Positions 18,586 through 28,671 of a stretch of 64,000 bases of DNA are shown here, piece after piece. The notes beneath the pieces are model-generated. The model saw only the letters and a list, made by a program, of their open reading frames with translations, had not been told where the DNA came from and ran no database searches. The position numbers and the translations under genes were made by a program. Position 1 is the stretch's first letter. Each line of letters begins with the position of its first letter. Origin of the DNA: Sterolibacterium sp. (GTDB lineage: Bacteria; Pseudomonadota; Gammaproteobacteria; Burkholderiales; Rhodocyclaceae); contig JAHRWT010000091.1 of NCBI GenBank assembly GCA_019105045.1, positions 1-64,000 of the forward strand, given 5' to 3'.

Positions 18586-21486
18586 ATGTCAATCCGAAAC
18601 AATGCAGCCCTTTTTGGCACAGGATCCGCAGTGTATTCCTTGAGCAAACCCGCCCCCGGCTGGCTGATTCAACTGGTCGAAAGACTGCCCCATCACAAGA
18701 CCACGCCATCGGCGCTGATGTGGCGCTACGGCTTTGCCTTGTTCACCATCAGCCTGGCCTGGCTCAGCCGCGAGATCATCGGCGCACCCGATACGGGCCT
18801 GCCATTGCTGACCTTCTTCAGCGCCGCCGCCTTGACCCTGATCCTCACCGGCATCGGTCCGGGCATAGTGGCTGCCGTACTGGGCATGTTTCTGGGCGCC
18901 TGGCTGTACATGCCGCCGTATGGCATGTTCAGTTTCGAATTCCAGCACAGCAATGTCCTGTCGAATCTGGCTTTCGCCTTCAACTTCACCCTGCTGGCCC
19001 TGATCGTCAAAGCCGGACAGGTCTACCTCGACAAATACCTGGCCAATCGCCGGCTGCTCGCGGCCATCGTCGAAGGCAGCAAGGACGCCATCTATGTCAA
19101 GGATCTGCAGGGCTGCTACCGTTTCATGAACACGGCCGGCACACGCCATCTGGGCCAGTCCTTCGATATCGACAACATTCTTGGCCAGCAGGATCAGCAA
19201 CTGTTCTCGGCCTCGTTCCTCGACATGATCCGCGCCCAGGACCAACAGGTTCTGTCACAAAAACGCATCATCGAGTTTGAAACGCCGCTGGAAACTGCAC
19301 CGGGTGAAATTCACCACTTCCACAGTACCAAGGGACCGCTGCTCGATCACACAGGGCGCACCATCGGTCTGTTCGGTATTGAACACGACATCACCCACAT
19401 CAAGTCGATCGAAGCCGCTCTGCAGGAAAAACTCAGCATCCAGGAACAATTCTTCAACCTGGCCACCCTGGTGCCCGGTGTCATCTGCACCTATCGACGC
19501 AATGACAATGGCCAGCCCTGTTTCCCCTATGCCAGCGCCGGCCTGAAGGAAATCTTCGGCCTGAATCCTGAAGACGTGCGCGAGGACGGCAGCGCGGCCT
19601 TTGCCTTGATACACCCCGAAGATCAGCCACAGGTACTGGACACCACCAAACAGGCCATGCGCTATGGCAGCATGTGGAATACGGCCTTCCGGGTCAGCCA
19701 TCCGCGCAAGGGCGAGATCTGGGTCGAAGGCTTTCTGCGCCCCATCCTGCAAGCCGACGGCAGCACGCTATGGCATGGCTATCTGCAGGACATCACCGCC
19801 AGACGCCACGCTGAAGAACAGATGCGGCTGTCCGCCAGCGTCTTCGACACCATCGCCGAAGGCATCGTGGTCACCAGCCCGGACAACCGCATCCTGACCG
19901 TCAATGAAGCCTTCATTGAAATGACCGGCTACAGCCGTGCAGAGCTGCAAAACAAAGCGCCTCGCCTGATGCACGCCGAACGGCATGACGAGGCCTTTTT
20001 CAAGAACATGTACCAGGAATTGCTGGCCAATGACCGCTGGGAAGGCGAAGTCTGGAATCGCCGCAAGAACGGCGAGCTGTACCTGAAATGGCTGTCCGTG
20101 CGGGTCATCCGCGACAATGCAGAAAATGTCATCAGCTATATCAGCATTTTCCGTGACATCAGCCTGGTCAAGAACTCCGAGGACCGGGTGGAGTTCCTCG
20201 GCACCCACGACGAACTGACCCAACTGCCCAACCGTACCCTGCTCAACGACCGTCTGCAGCAAGCCGTCAGCCGGGCCGAACGCAGCAATCATCATCTGGC
20301 GCTGATGTTCGTCGATATCGACAACTTCAAGCTGGTCAACGAAACCTACGGCCATACCCTGGGCGACAATCTGCTGCTGCAAACAGCCGATCGCCTCAAG
20401 GACTGCGTGCGTGCTGAAGACACCGTGGCACGCATGGGCGGTGACGAATTCGTCATGATCCTCGAAGACTGCGACCGCGATGCCGTCATGCACACCGCCG
20501 AACGCATCCTGGCGCGACTCTCCGAAACCTACCGGGTAGGCGATCAGGAATGCTATACCGCAGCCAGCATCGGCATCAGCTTCTATCCTGACGATGCCAC
20601 TGAGCCCAGTGATTTGCTGCGCTACGCCGACAACGCCATGTATCGCGCCAAGGAAAAAGGCAAGAACAACATCCAGTTGTTCAGCGAAGACATGGCCGAA
20701 CGCTCACGCAAGCGCCTCAACATCGAACGCGACCTGCGCAACGCCTTCCAGAAGAATGAGTTCTTCCTCGAATATCAGCCCCAGGTCGACCTGTCCTCAC
20801 ACAGCCTGATTGGCGTCGAAGCGCTGATCCGCTGGCGGCATGGCGGCAAGACCGTGCCGCCGCTGGACTTCATCCCGATAGCCGAAGAATCCCGCCTGAT
20901 CATACTCATCGGCGAATGGGTGGTGCAGGAAGCCTGCCGCCAGATCAAGCAATGGGACCGCATCGGTCTGCCGCCGTTCACCGTCAGCGTCAATATCTCC
21001 GCCCGCCATTTTCTTGACCCGAACATGGTCCTGCGCCTGCACAGCATCGTTGAGCAGGCTGAGGTCGCCCCGCAGCGGCTGTGCCTGGAAGTCACCGAAG
21101 GCGCCATGGCCGACATCAACAACACCATGACCATGCTGCGCGAACTGGAAGAACTCGGTTATCGCACCAGCATCGATGATTTCGGTACCGGCTTCTCCTC
21201 ACTGTCGCATTTGAAGCGCTTCCCCCTGCACGAACTGAAAATCGACCGCAGCTTTGTGGACGGCATCATCGACGATCAGGACGACCGCGCCATCACCTCA
21301 ACCATCATTTCCATGGCCGGCAACCTGGAACTGAGCGTGGTTGCCGAAGGCATCGAAACCAGCGAGCAGCTCTCCGAACTGCATGAGATGGGCTGCCAGA
21401 TCGGCCAGGGTTATTACTTTTCCAAGCCGCTCACGGCAGACCGTTTCAACGAATGGCTGCGCAACAAGACCGCCGCAAATTCTTGA
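18586..21486 (+). CDS. Membrane PAS-GGDEF-EAL protein with DUF4118-like TM region
   Basis: N-terminal TMs (LILTGIGPGIVAAVLGMFLGAWLYMPPYGMFSFE), PAS repeats, RAEDTVARMGGDEF, GVEALIRWRH, IDDFGTGFSSLSHLKRFPLHELKID. Confidence 0.93.
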   Translation: MSIRNNAALFGTGSAVYSLSKPAPGWLIQLVERLPHHKTTPSALMWRYGFALFTISLAWLSREIIGAPDTGLPLLTFFSAAALTLILTGIGPGIVAAVLGMFLGAWLYMPPYGMFSFEFQHSNVLSNLAFAFNFTLLALIVKAGQVYLDKYLANRRLLAAIVEGSKDAIYVKDLQGCYRFMNTAGTRHLGQSFDIDNILGQQDQQLFSASFLDMIRAQDQQVLSQKRIIEFETPLETAPGEIHHFHSTKGPLLDHTGRTIGLFGIEHDITHIKSIEAALQEKLSIQEQFFNLATLVPGVICTYRRNDNGQPCFPYASAGLKEIFGLNPEDVREDGSAAFALIHPEDQPQVLDTTKQAMRYGSMWNTAFRVSHPRKGEIWVEGFLRPILQADGSTLWHGYLQDITARRHAEEQMRLSASVFDTIAEGIVVTSPDNRILTVNEAFIEMTGYSRAELQNKAPRLMHAERHDEAFFKNMYQELLANDRWEGEVWNRRKNGELYLKWLSVRVIRDNAENVISYISIFRDISLVKNSEDRVEFLGTHDELTQLPNRTLLNDRLQQAVSRAERSNHHLALMFVDIDNFKLVNETYGHTLGDNLLLQTADRLKDCVRAEDTVARMGGDEFVMILEDCDRDAVMHTAERILARLSETYRVGDQECYTAASIGISFYPDDATEPSDLLRYADNAMYRAKEKGKNNIQLFSEDMAERSRKRLNIERDLRNAFQKNEFFLEYQPQVDLSSHSLIGVEALIRWRHGGKTVPPLDFIPIAEESRLIILIGEWVVQEACRQIKQWDRIGLPPFTVSVNISARHFLDPNMVLRLHSIVEQAEVAPQRLCLEVTEGAMADINNTMTMLRELEELGYRTSIDDFGTGFSSLSHLKRFPLHELKIDRSFVDGIIDDQDDRAITSTIISMAGNLELSVVAEGIETSEQLSELHEMGCQIGQGYYFSKPLTADRFNEWLRNKTAANS

Positions 21487-21591
21487 TTCAGCTTCACGCC
21501 ACCTGACATATATACGGCGGATCGTGATCACCATTGCACCATCGAACACACACAATTCGCCATTTCCTCCCCCCGTTCCAAGGAGCCTGCA

Positions 21592-21957
21592 GTGAAAACC
21601 ATATTGCTGGTAGATGATTCAGCCACCATTCTCATGTCGATCTCCAGCATACTCGGCAAGGCAGGCTATGCCGTGGAAAAAGCCGGCAATGCCGCCGATG
21701 GCCTGAAAGTATTCGCTGCTGGCAAGAAAATCGACCTGCTCATCACCGACCTCAACATGCCCGGCATGAACGGCATCGACTTCATCAAGGAAGTGCGCAA
21801 GCTGCCGAATTACAAATTCATGCCCATACTTTTTCTCACCACCGAATCCCAGCAGGACAAGCGCATGGAGGCCAAGGCCGCCGGCGCCTCGGGCTGGCTG
21901 GTCAAGCCCGCCACCGCAGACGAACTGCTCAACACCATCAAACTGGTCATCCGCTGA
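21592..21957 (+). CDS. cheY: CheY-like single-domain response regulator
   Basis: KTILLVDDSATILMSISSILGKAGYAVEKA...LLITDLNMPGMNGIDFIKEVR...PILFLTTES...GASGWLVKPA. Confidence 0.9.
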   Translation: MKTILLVDDSATILMSISSILGKAGYAVEKAGNAADGLKVFAAGKKIDLLITDLNMPGMNGIDFIKEVRKLPNYKFMPILFLTTESQQDKRMEAKAAGASGWLVKPATADELLNTIKLVIR

Positions 21958-22040
21958 AGTGACAGGCCCGCAACCCGCCGGTTGCGGCAACCCACCCACA
22001 CACGTTGTTCCCGGCGTGCGATGCGCCCGCCACCGCCTCA

Positions 22041-22103
22041 TCCACCGCCTCCACCGCCTCCACCGCCTTCACCGCCTTCACCGCCTCCACCGCCTCCACC
22101 GCC
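22041..22103. repeat. Tandem nonamer (tccaccgcc/ttcaccgcc) x7
   Basis: Seven contiguous 9-bp units read directly in the spacer between cheY and the first mcp. Confidence 0.9.
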
Positions 22104-22190
22104 TGCCAGTCTCGTGAATCTCCCTCACCAGGAAAATGACGAGATGCGCAATCTACGTGCAATTGCTTCTCGATCTTTCGTCAAATACCT

Positions 22191-23474
22191 ATGTCGAACA
22201 GAACACTGATCCGTAATCTGTTTGCGGTCTATCTGACCGTTGCCACGGGCTGCGCCATCGTCGTGTATTTTTTCAATGACTGGTTTCACAACGACCTTAC
22301 CGCGTTCTTCGGGATTTCCTCACCGCTGGCTGACGTGATCGGCAGCGTGCTGATGATTACCATGGCCTTTGCCGCCCAGCGCCTGATTGCCCATCTGTAT
22401 TACGGCGACCAGATGTTCGGCATGCAGCGCCAAATGGAAGACTGCAGGCTGCGCGAAAACAGCCGGACAGCCGCCATCAGCAAGATCAGCGGCGAACTGC
22501 GCCAGATCGGCGATTTCAACCAGGTCTTGCGCAGTCAGCTGGAACTGGTCGTCGGCGAAACCGAAAAAGCCGCCTATGACATTGCCGACCGCCTGCAAAG
22601 CATCGATGGCGTGGTCAACAACCTGAATACTTTTGTTTCGACCACGGCCAATGTCTCGCTCAGCCTGCAGGAAAATTCCGAAGTCTGCGTGGACAGCAAC
22701 AAGGACATGCTGGCCACCATCGACAACTACATCAAACAGCGGCTGGAAAGCACGGAATCCGAACGGCAGCGCATACAGCAGGTAGTTGAGGAAATCCAGT
22801 CTCTCGACAGCCTGGTACAACTGGTGCGCAACATCTCCGGCCAGACCAACCTGCTGGCGCTCAACGCGGCCATCGAAGCGGCCCGCGCCGGTGAAGTCGG
22901 CCGTGGCTTTGCCGTCGTGGCCGACGAAGTGCGCAAGCTATCCACCGCCACCGACGACGCGGTGTCGAAAATCAGCCTGGGCATCGACAGCGTCAAACAC
23001 TCCACTTACGCCCATTTCAAGGACAAGCTGTCCAACGAACAGCTGGATGCCGAAAGAAACACCTTGCTGGGCTTTGTCAGCCAGCTCGATCAGCTGGGCA
23101 CCAATTACCAGGAATTGAGAGATCACAGCGGCAACGCCATGGCGCAGATTTCCGCCAGCAGCCACCAGCTGACCGACATGTTCATGCAGGCGCTGGCCAG
23201 TGTGCAGTTTCAGGATACGGTGCGTCAGCAGATCGAGCAGATCATCACTGCCCTGAAACAATTCGATACGCACGCCGCCATGCTGGCCGAGCAGCTGGAA
23301 AGCAACCGCGACACCCCCGCTGATTTCAAACCGCTGACCGAGCAGCTGGAACAGATTTTCAGCCGCTACGTCATGAATTCCCAACGAAAATCACACCAGG
23401 CCGCGCTGGGTATGGATGACCAGGGCCATGCCCAGGAAAACGCCAACGAGCCGCCCAAGATCGAATTGTTCTGA
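22191..23474 (+). CDS. Membrane-anchored chemoreceptor-like protein with C-terminal CheZ-like FQDxxxQ extension
   Basis: Two N-terminal TM segments; MCP hairpin tip [35 protein letters not shown]-terminal [15 protein letters not shown] and terminal KIELF. Confidence 0.85.
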   Translation: MSNRTLIRNLFAVYLTVATGCAIVVYFFNDWFHNDLTAFFGISSPLADVIGSVLMITMAFAAQRLIAHLYYGDQMFGMQRQMEDCRLRENSRTAAISKISGELRQIGDFNQVLRSQLELVVGETEKAAYDIADRLQSIDGVVNNLNTFVSTTANVSLSLQENSEVCVDSNKDMLATIDNYIKQRLESTESERQRIQQVVEEIQSLDSLVQLVRNISGQTNLLALNAAIEAARAGEVGRGFAVVADEVRKLSTATDDAVSKISLGIDSVKHSTYAHFKDKLSNEQLDAERNTLLGFVSQLDQLGTNYQELRDHSGNAMAQISASSHQLTDMFMQALASVQFQDTVRQQIEQIITALKQFDTHAAMLAEQLESNRDTPADFKPLTEQLEQIFSRYVMNSQRKSHQAALGMDDQGHAQENANEPPKIELF

Positions 23475-23642
23475 ATTTCATCCTGCCGGCCGAAGCAAGG
23501 CAGGCGGCTGATCCCCCTCCCTGATCCGCCCCTGTGAAACCCAGGGTTTGACGAGGTTGCATGAAGTGACATGACGCGGACGACTCGCCTGGCACCACAC
23601 ACCAGGAGCCAGTTATCCGCTCAAATGAAAGGAGGTTGCGAC

Positions 23643-23966
23643 ATGAACACAGCGACAGGCAGCAACGGCGCTGAACGCATCTGCATCAACGAAGACATGA
23701 CGATCTACCATGCCGAAACGCTCAAGAAAGTGCTGATGCAGGCCATTCAGCGCAGCCAGCGGCTGGAACTGGACCTCTCCCAGGTCGCCGAGATCGACAC
23801 CTCGGGCATCCAGCTGCTGATGCTGGCCAAGCGTGAAAGCCAGACACGCGGCCAATCGCTCGACATCATTGCCCACAGCCCGGCGGTGCATGAACTGATC
23901 GACTTCTTCAACATTGCCGGCTACCTGGGTGACCCGCTGGTCATCCCGGCCCGTCCGGCCAACTGA
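23643..23966 (+). CDS. STAS-domain protein (anti-sigma factor antagonist-like)
   Basis: LELDLSQVAEIDTSGIQLLMLAKRES STAS signature; SD aaaggagg directly upstream. Confidence 0.88.
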   Translation: MNTATGSNGAERICINEDMTIYHAETLKKVLMQAIQRSQRLELDLSQVAEIDTSGIQLLMLAKRESQTRGQSLDIIAHSPAVHELIDFFNIAGYLGDPLVIPARPAN

Positions 23967-23982
23967 ACGAGGCAGCGTGGCC

Positions 23983-26244
23983 ATGGAAGAAATTCTCAGC
24001 GTCTTCATCCAGGAATCCCGCGAGCAGATTGCCGCCATGGAAGCCGAACTGCTCGGTCTGGAGCAAGGCAGCAATGCCAACGATGCGGAAGTGCTCAACG
24101 CCATTTTTCGTGCCGCCCACACCATCAAGGGAGGGGCTGGCGTGGTCGAGCTGGGCATGGTGGAAAGTTTCACCCACGTGCTTGAAAACACGCTCGACAA
24201 ACTGCGCAACAACGAAATCCAGGTCAATGATTCCTTGATCAGCATCCTGCTCAACTGCTGTGATCACATCGGCGCCCTGCTCGATCACGTCGAATCCAGC
24301 GCAAGTGATGAAGATGCCGCATTGCAACAGGATGGCGCGGCCATTGCCGAAAAACTGCGTGCCTGCGTCGCTGCACAGGGCGTCTGCGAAACCGGCGGCA
24401 GCGGGCTGGCAACCACGTCCCAGGCCGCCAGCCCCAGCGAGCACAACAGCGAACTGGAAAGCGAAGGCAGCGGCAAATCCATCAATGATTGCTGGCACAT
24501 CTCGGTGCGCTTCGGCGAAAACGTGCTGCGCAACGGCATGGACCCGGCCGCCATCCTGCGCTATCTGCTGACATTGGGCGAAATCGTGCATATCGCCACG
24601 CTGGTCGATGGCATGCCGGCGGCCGAAGACATGGATCCGGAATCCTGCTGGCTGGGCTGCGAAATCAGTTTCCGCAGTACGGCCGACAAGGCCGCCATCG
24701 AACGCGCCTTCAGTTTCGTCCAGGACGACTGCGAATTGCGCATCCTGCCGCCCGACAGCAAGGTGGCCGACTACCTGCAACTGATCAGTGAATTACCTGA
24801 AGAACCGATGCGTCTGGGCGAAATCCTGGTCAAGAGTGGCGCCCTGACCCACTCCGAGTTGATGAGCGGTCTGGCGCAGCAGCAGGCCCAGGCGACCAGC
24901 GAGGCATGCCGCGCAGAAACGCCCTCGCCACTTGGCGACATATTGATCGAGCAAAAAGTGGTGCAGCCGGAAATCGTCGAAGCGGCCGCCACCCGGCAAA
25001 AACAGGTCAACGACAAGAAAGCCGAGGAATCCCGCCTGATTCGCGTCCATGCCGGCAAGCTCGATCATCTCATCGATCTGGTTGGCGAACTGGTGATCGC
25101 CGGCGCCAGCGCCAATCTGCTGGCACAGAACAGCCACCTGCCGCAACTGGTCGAAGCCACCTCCCTGCTCAGTCGGCTGGTCGAGGACATCCGCGATTCC
25201 GCCCTGCAGCTGCGCATGGTGCAGATTGGTGAAACCTTCAACCGTTTCCACCGTGTGGTCCGTGATACCGCCAAGGAACTGGGCAAGGAAATCGAGCTGG
25301 TGATTCACGGCGCGGACACCGAGCTGGACAAGTCCGTGGTGGAAAAAATCGGTGACCCGCTGATGCACCTGGTGCGCAACGCCATGGATCACGGTCTGGA
25401 AACGCCCGAGGTGCGCATCGCCCGGGGCAAGCCGCCATGCGGCCGTCTGGAACTGAACGCCCATCATGACTCGGGCAATATCGTCATCGAGATCACCGAC
25501 GATGGTGCGGGCCTCAACCGTGCCAAGATCCTCGCCAAAGCCATCGAGCGCGGTCTGGTCAATCAAGGGCAGACGCTGAGCGATGAGGAAATCTACAACC
25601 TGATTTTTGAAGCGGGCTTTTCCACTGCCGACAAGGTAACCAATCTTTCCGGACGCGGCGTGGGCACGGATGTGGTCAAACGCAATATCCAGGCCCTGCG
25701 CGGCAGTGTCGAGGTCAGCTCCAGCGAAGGGGCCGGCTCGCGCTTCACCATTCGTCTGCCGCTGACCCTGGCCATCATCGACGGTTTCCTGGTGGAAGTC
25801 GGCAAGTCCTCCTTCGTCGTGCCGCTCGACATGGTGCTGGAGTGCCTGGAACTGTCCGAAGCCGACAAGCAGGCCAGCGCCACGCGCAGCTATCTCAACC
25901 TGCGCGGCGAAGCCTTGCCGTTCATCCGTCTGCGCGACCTGCTGGCGATCGAGGGCCAGCCACCACGGCGCGAAAACGTCGTCGTCGTGGCTTTTGGCAG
26001 CCAGAAAGCCGGACTGGTGGTCGATCAACTCCTGGGTGAATTCCAGACGGTGATCAAACCGTTGGGAGAGATTTTCCGCCACCTGCACGGCATCTCGGGA
26101 TCAACCATCCTGGGCGGCGGCGAAGTGGCCTTGATTCTTGACATACCGGCACTCGTACAGCAGGCGGCGAGCCGGGAAAACGAACAAACCGCCAGCGTCA
26201 CGCACTCAACCCGGCCGGGAATGGCCACAACGGAAATTCTGTGA
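23983..26244 (+). CDS. cheA: Chemotaxis histidine kinase CheA with internal MshEN-like double motif
   Basis: Hpt AAHTIKGGAG; kinase HLVRNAMDHGLETPE, ITDDGAGLN, GRGVGTDVVKRNI; C-terminal CheW-like domain. Confidence 0.95.
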   Translation: MEEILSVFIQESREQIAAMEAELLGLEQGSNANDAEVLNAIFRAAHTIKGGAGVVELGMVESFTHVLENTLDKLRNNEIQVNDSLISILLNCCDHIGALLDHVESSASDEDAALQQDGAAIAEKLRACVAAQGVCETGGSGLATTSQAASPSEHNSELESEGSGKSINDCWHISVRFGENVLRNGMDPAAILRYLLTLGEIVHIATLVDGMPAAEDMDPESCWLGCEISFRSTADKAAIERAFSFVQDDCELRILPPDSKVADYLQLISELPEEPMRLGEILVKSGALTHSELMSGLAQQQAQATSEACRAETPSPLGDILIEQKVVQPEIVEAAATRQKQVNDKKAEESRLIRVHAGKLDHLIDLVGELVIAGASANLLAQNSHLPQLVEATSLLSRLVEDIRDSALQLRMVQIGETFNRFHRVVRDTAKELGKEIELVIHGADTELDKSVVEKIGDPLMHLVRNAMDHGLETPEVRIARGKPPCGRLELNAHHDSGNIVIEITDDGAGLNRAKILAKAIERGLVNQGQTLSDEEIYNLIFEAGFSTADKVTNLSGRGVGTDVVKRNIQALRGSVEVSSSEGAGSRFTIRLPLTLAIIDGFLVEVGKSSFVVPLDMVLECLELSEADKQASATRSYLNLRGEALPFIRLRDLLAIEGQPPRRENVVVVAFGSQKAGLVVDQLLGEFQTVIKPLGEIFRHLHGISGSTILGGGEVALILDIPALVQQAASRENEQTASVTHSTRPGMATTEIL

Positions 26245-26256
26245 GGAGATAACAAT

Positions 26257-27882
26257 ATGTTCAAAAACCTGAGGATCGGTACGCGTCTAGGGATCGCCTT
26301 TGCCTTCGTGCTCGTCATGATGTCGATCATCGCCGCCCTTGGCATCGTGCGCATGAGCAGCCTCAATGACGACATCCACCTGATCGTCAACGACCGCGCG
26401 GTGAAGGTGAAGCAGGCCAACGACGTGATCGACGCGCTCAACATCATTGCCCGACGCATGCGCAACAGCCTGCTGGAGAAGGAAGCCGACAACATCCGAC
26501 GCGAGCTCGACGACATCCCCGCGCAGCGCAAGATCGTCGGCGACATTCTGGAGGTGCTGCACACTTCGATCACGCTCGACAAGGGCAAGGAAATCCTCAA
26601 GCAGATCGACGACAATCGGGCCATCTATATACCGCTGCAGAACAAGTTCATCGACCTGGTCAACGCCGGCAAGCGGGAGGAAGCGACCGAATTCATGCTA
26701 GGCACGATCAACCAGACGCAGGGCGCCTACCTGAAGAGCGTCAACGACCTTATCATCTTCCAGACCGAGCTGATGCAAGAGGCCGGCAGGAATGCCACCA
26801 ATGCCTATGAGCAGGGGCGCATGGTGATGTTCACCGTTTCGTTGATCGCGCTGATTGTCTCGATCCTGTTCGGTTTCTGGATCACGCGCAGCATCACCCG
26901 GCCGGTGGCCCAGGCCGCCCATGCCGCCAATGAGCTGGCCGAGGGCAACCTGATGGTCCGCGTGGAGTCCAGCAGCCGCGATGAAATCGGCCAGATGATG
27001 GCTTCCATCCAGAGCATGATCACCAAGCTGACGAGCATCATCAGTGAAGTCAATGTGTCTGCCGATACGCTCAACACGGCGGCTGGTCAGGTTTCCGTCA
27101 CCGCCCAGACATTGAGCGAAGGCGCCTCCGAGCAGGCCGCTTCAGTGGAAGAAACCACGGCTTCGGTTGAACAGATGACGGCCTCGATCACGCAGAACAC
27201 CGAAAATGCCACGGTCACCGACAGCATGGCGACCTCTGCCGCGAAGCAGGCTGAAGAAGGCGGTATTGCCGTCAAGGAAACGGTTGAAGCCATGAAGCAG
27301 ATCGCCGGCCGGATCGGCATCATCGACGACATTGCCTACCAGACCAATCTGCTGGCCCTGAATGCGGCCATCGAAGCGGCGCGGGCGGGTGAGCACGGCA
27401 AGGGCTTTGCCGTGGTCGCCGCTGAAGTGCGCAAGCTGGCCGAGCGTTCTCAAGTCGCCGCCCAGGAAATCGGCGAGCTGGCCGGTTCCTCGGTCACCAT
27501 GGCAGAAAAAGCCGGCAAACTGCTTGACGAAATGGTGCCCTCGATTCGCAAGACCTCCGATCTGGTGCAGGAAATCGCCGCAGCCTCGCAGGAGCAATCG
27601 TCCAGCGTCGGCCAGATCAACATGGCCATGGGGCAGCTCAATCAGGCCACCCAGCAAAATGCTTCCGCTTCGGAAGAACTGGCCGCCACCGCCGAAGAAA
27701 TGGGTGGCCAGGCCGGTCAACTACAGCAACTGATGGCCTTTTTCCGGCTGGAGGACACTGCCCAGACGGCCAAGCAGCGTCCGCACGCCGCCGCAGCGAC
27801 CGACAAAGCCGGCCAGCGGACACAGGCCAAAACCAAAGCCGCTGCCGCAACCAACAGCGAGCATGGTTTTGAACGCTTCTGA
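26257..27882 (+). CDS. Methyl-accepting chemotaxis protein (4HB-like sensor, HAMP)
   Basis: [32 protein letters not shown]2/HAMP ([26 protein letters not shown]), [41 protein letters not shown]. Confidence 0.95.
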   Translation: MFKNLRIGTRLGIAFAFVLVMMSIIAALGIVRMSSLNDDIHLIVNDRAVKVKQANDVIDALNIIARRMRNSLLEKEADNIRRELDDIPAQRKIVGDILEVLHTSITLDKGKEILKQIDDNRAIYIPLQNKFIDLVNAGKREEATEFMLGTINQTQGAYLKSVNDLIIFQTELMQEAGRNATNAYEQGRMVMFTVSLIALIVSILFGFWITRSITRPVAQAAHAANELAEGNLMVRVESSSRDEIGQMMASIQSMITKLTSIISEVNVSADTLNTAAGQVSVTAQTLSEGASEQAASVEETTASVEQMTASITQNTENATVTDSMATSAAKQAEEGGIAVKETVEAMKQIAGRIGIIDDIAYQTNLLALNAAIEAARAGEHGKGFAVVAAEVRKLAERSQVAAQEIGELAGSSVTMAEKAGKLLDEMVPSIRKTSDLVQEIAAASQEQSSSVGQINMAMGQLNQATQQNASASEELAATAEEMGGQAGQLQQLMAFFRLEDTAQTAKQRPHAAAATDKAGQRTQAKTKAAAATNSEHGFERF

Positions 27883-27893
27883 ACGGGGGTGTC

Positions 27894-28460
27894 ATGGTAA
27901 CCACAACCCACAATCCAGGCGCCGGCCTGCCTGCGACGAATCAGGCGGCCAAACTGCTGGCCTCGGCCGGTGAAGCCAATCAATACCTGACTTTCAATCT
28001 GGGCGGCGAGATGTACGCCCTGGGCATACTCAACATCAAGGAGATCATTGAATTCGGCCAGCTCACCGAAGTTCCGATGATGCCCAGCTTCATGCGCGGC
28101 GTCATCAACCTGCGTGGCGCCGTGGTGCCGGTGATCGACCTGGCCGCCCGCTTCAGCAACACGCCTTCGACCATACAGCGGCGCACCTGCATCGTCATCG
28201 TCGAGATCCCGCAGGATGACGGCCATCAGGACATCGGCATCCTGGTTGACGCGGTTTCCGAAGTACTGGAAATTCCCGCCAGCGAGATCGAACCGGCCCC
28301 CACCTTCGGGGCCAGGATACGCAGCGACTTCATCGCCGGCATGGGCAAGATCGATGGCCGTTTCGTCATCATCCTCGAAATTCGCCGCGTACTCTCCATC
28401 GACGATCTGGCTTCGCTGGCCGACATTGGCCAGACCCGGGCCAGCGAGCACAACGACTGA
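27894..28460 (+). CDS. cheW: Chemotaxis coupling protein CheW
   Basis: YLTFNLGGEMYALGILNIKEIIEF...MRGVINLRGAVVPVIDLAARF...DIGILVDAVSEVLEIPASEIEPAP. Confidence 0.95.
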   Translation: MVTTTHNPGAGLPATNQAAKLLASAGEANQYLTFNLGGEMYALGILNIKEIIEFGQLTEVPMMPSFMRGVINLRGAVVPVIDLAARFSNTPSTIQRRTCIVIVEIPQDDGHQDIGILVDAVSEVLEIPASEIEPAPTFGARIRSDFIAGMGKIDGRFVIILEIRRVLSIDDLASLADIGQTRASEHND

Positions 28461-28501
28461 CTGCCGTTGCCGGATCCTGCCGCGCATTTGCAGCCCATCC
28501 C

Positions 28502-28545
28502 CAACCCCGGACGCACAGCACTCTCCTGTGCGCCCGGGGTTGTTT
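28502..28545 (+). terminator. Hairpin downstream of cheW
   Basis: caaccccggacgcacag / ctgtgcgcccggggttg 17-bp arms with one mismatch, followed by tttgctt. Confidence 0.55.
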
Positions 28546-28671
28546 GCTTACCCTCGCGGTGATCCGTCAAGTATCATTCCGTAAACCTTCCGGCAGCGTT
28601 CTTCTTTGCTTGCACACCCTGCCTTGTCGGGTGCCACGCCGTCCTCCTGATGGACCCGAAACACCAAGATC

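Noticed and set aside
22041-22103. Possible CRISPR-like direct repeats
   Set aside because: Units are contiguous 9-mers with no spacers and no cas genes nearby; it is a microsatellite-like array.
21982-22209. Proline-rich 75-aa ORF across the nonamer array
   Set aside because: Translation is just the repeat (PPPP...SPP); no SD or family support, and it overlaps the receptor start.
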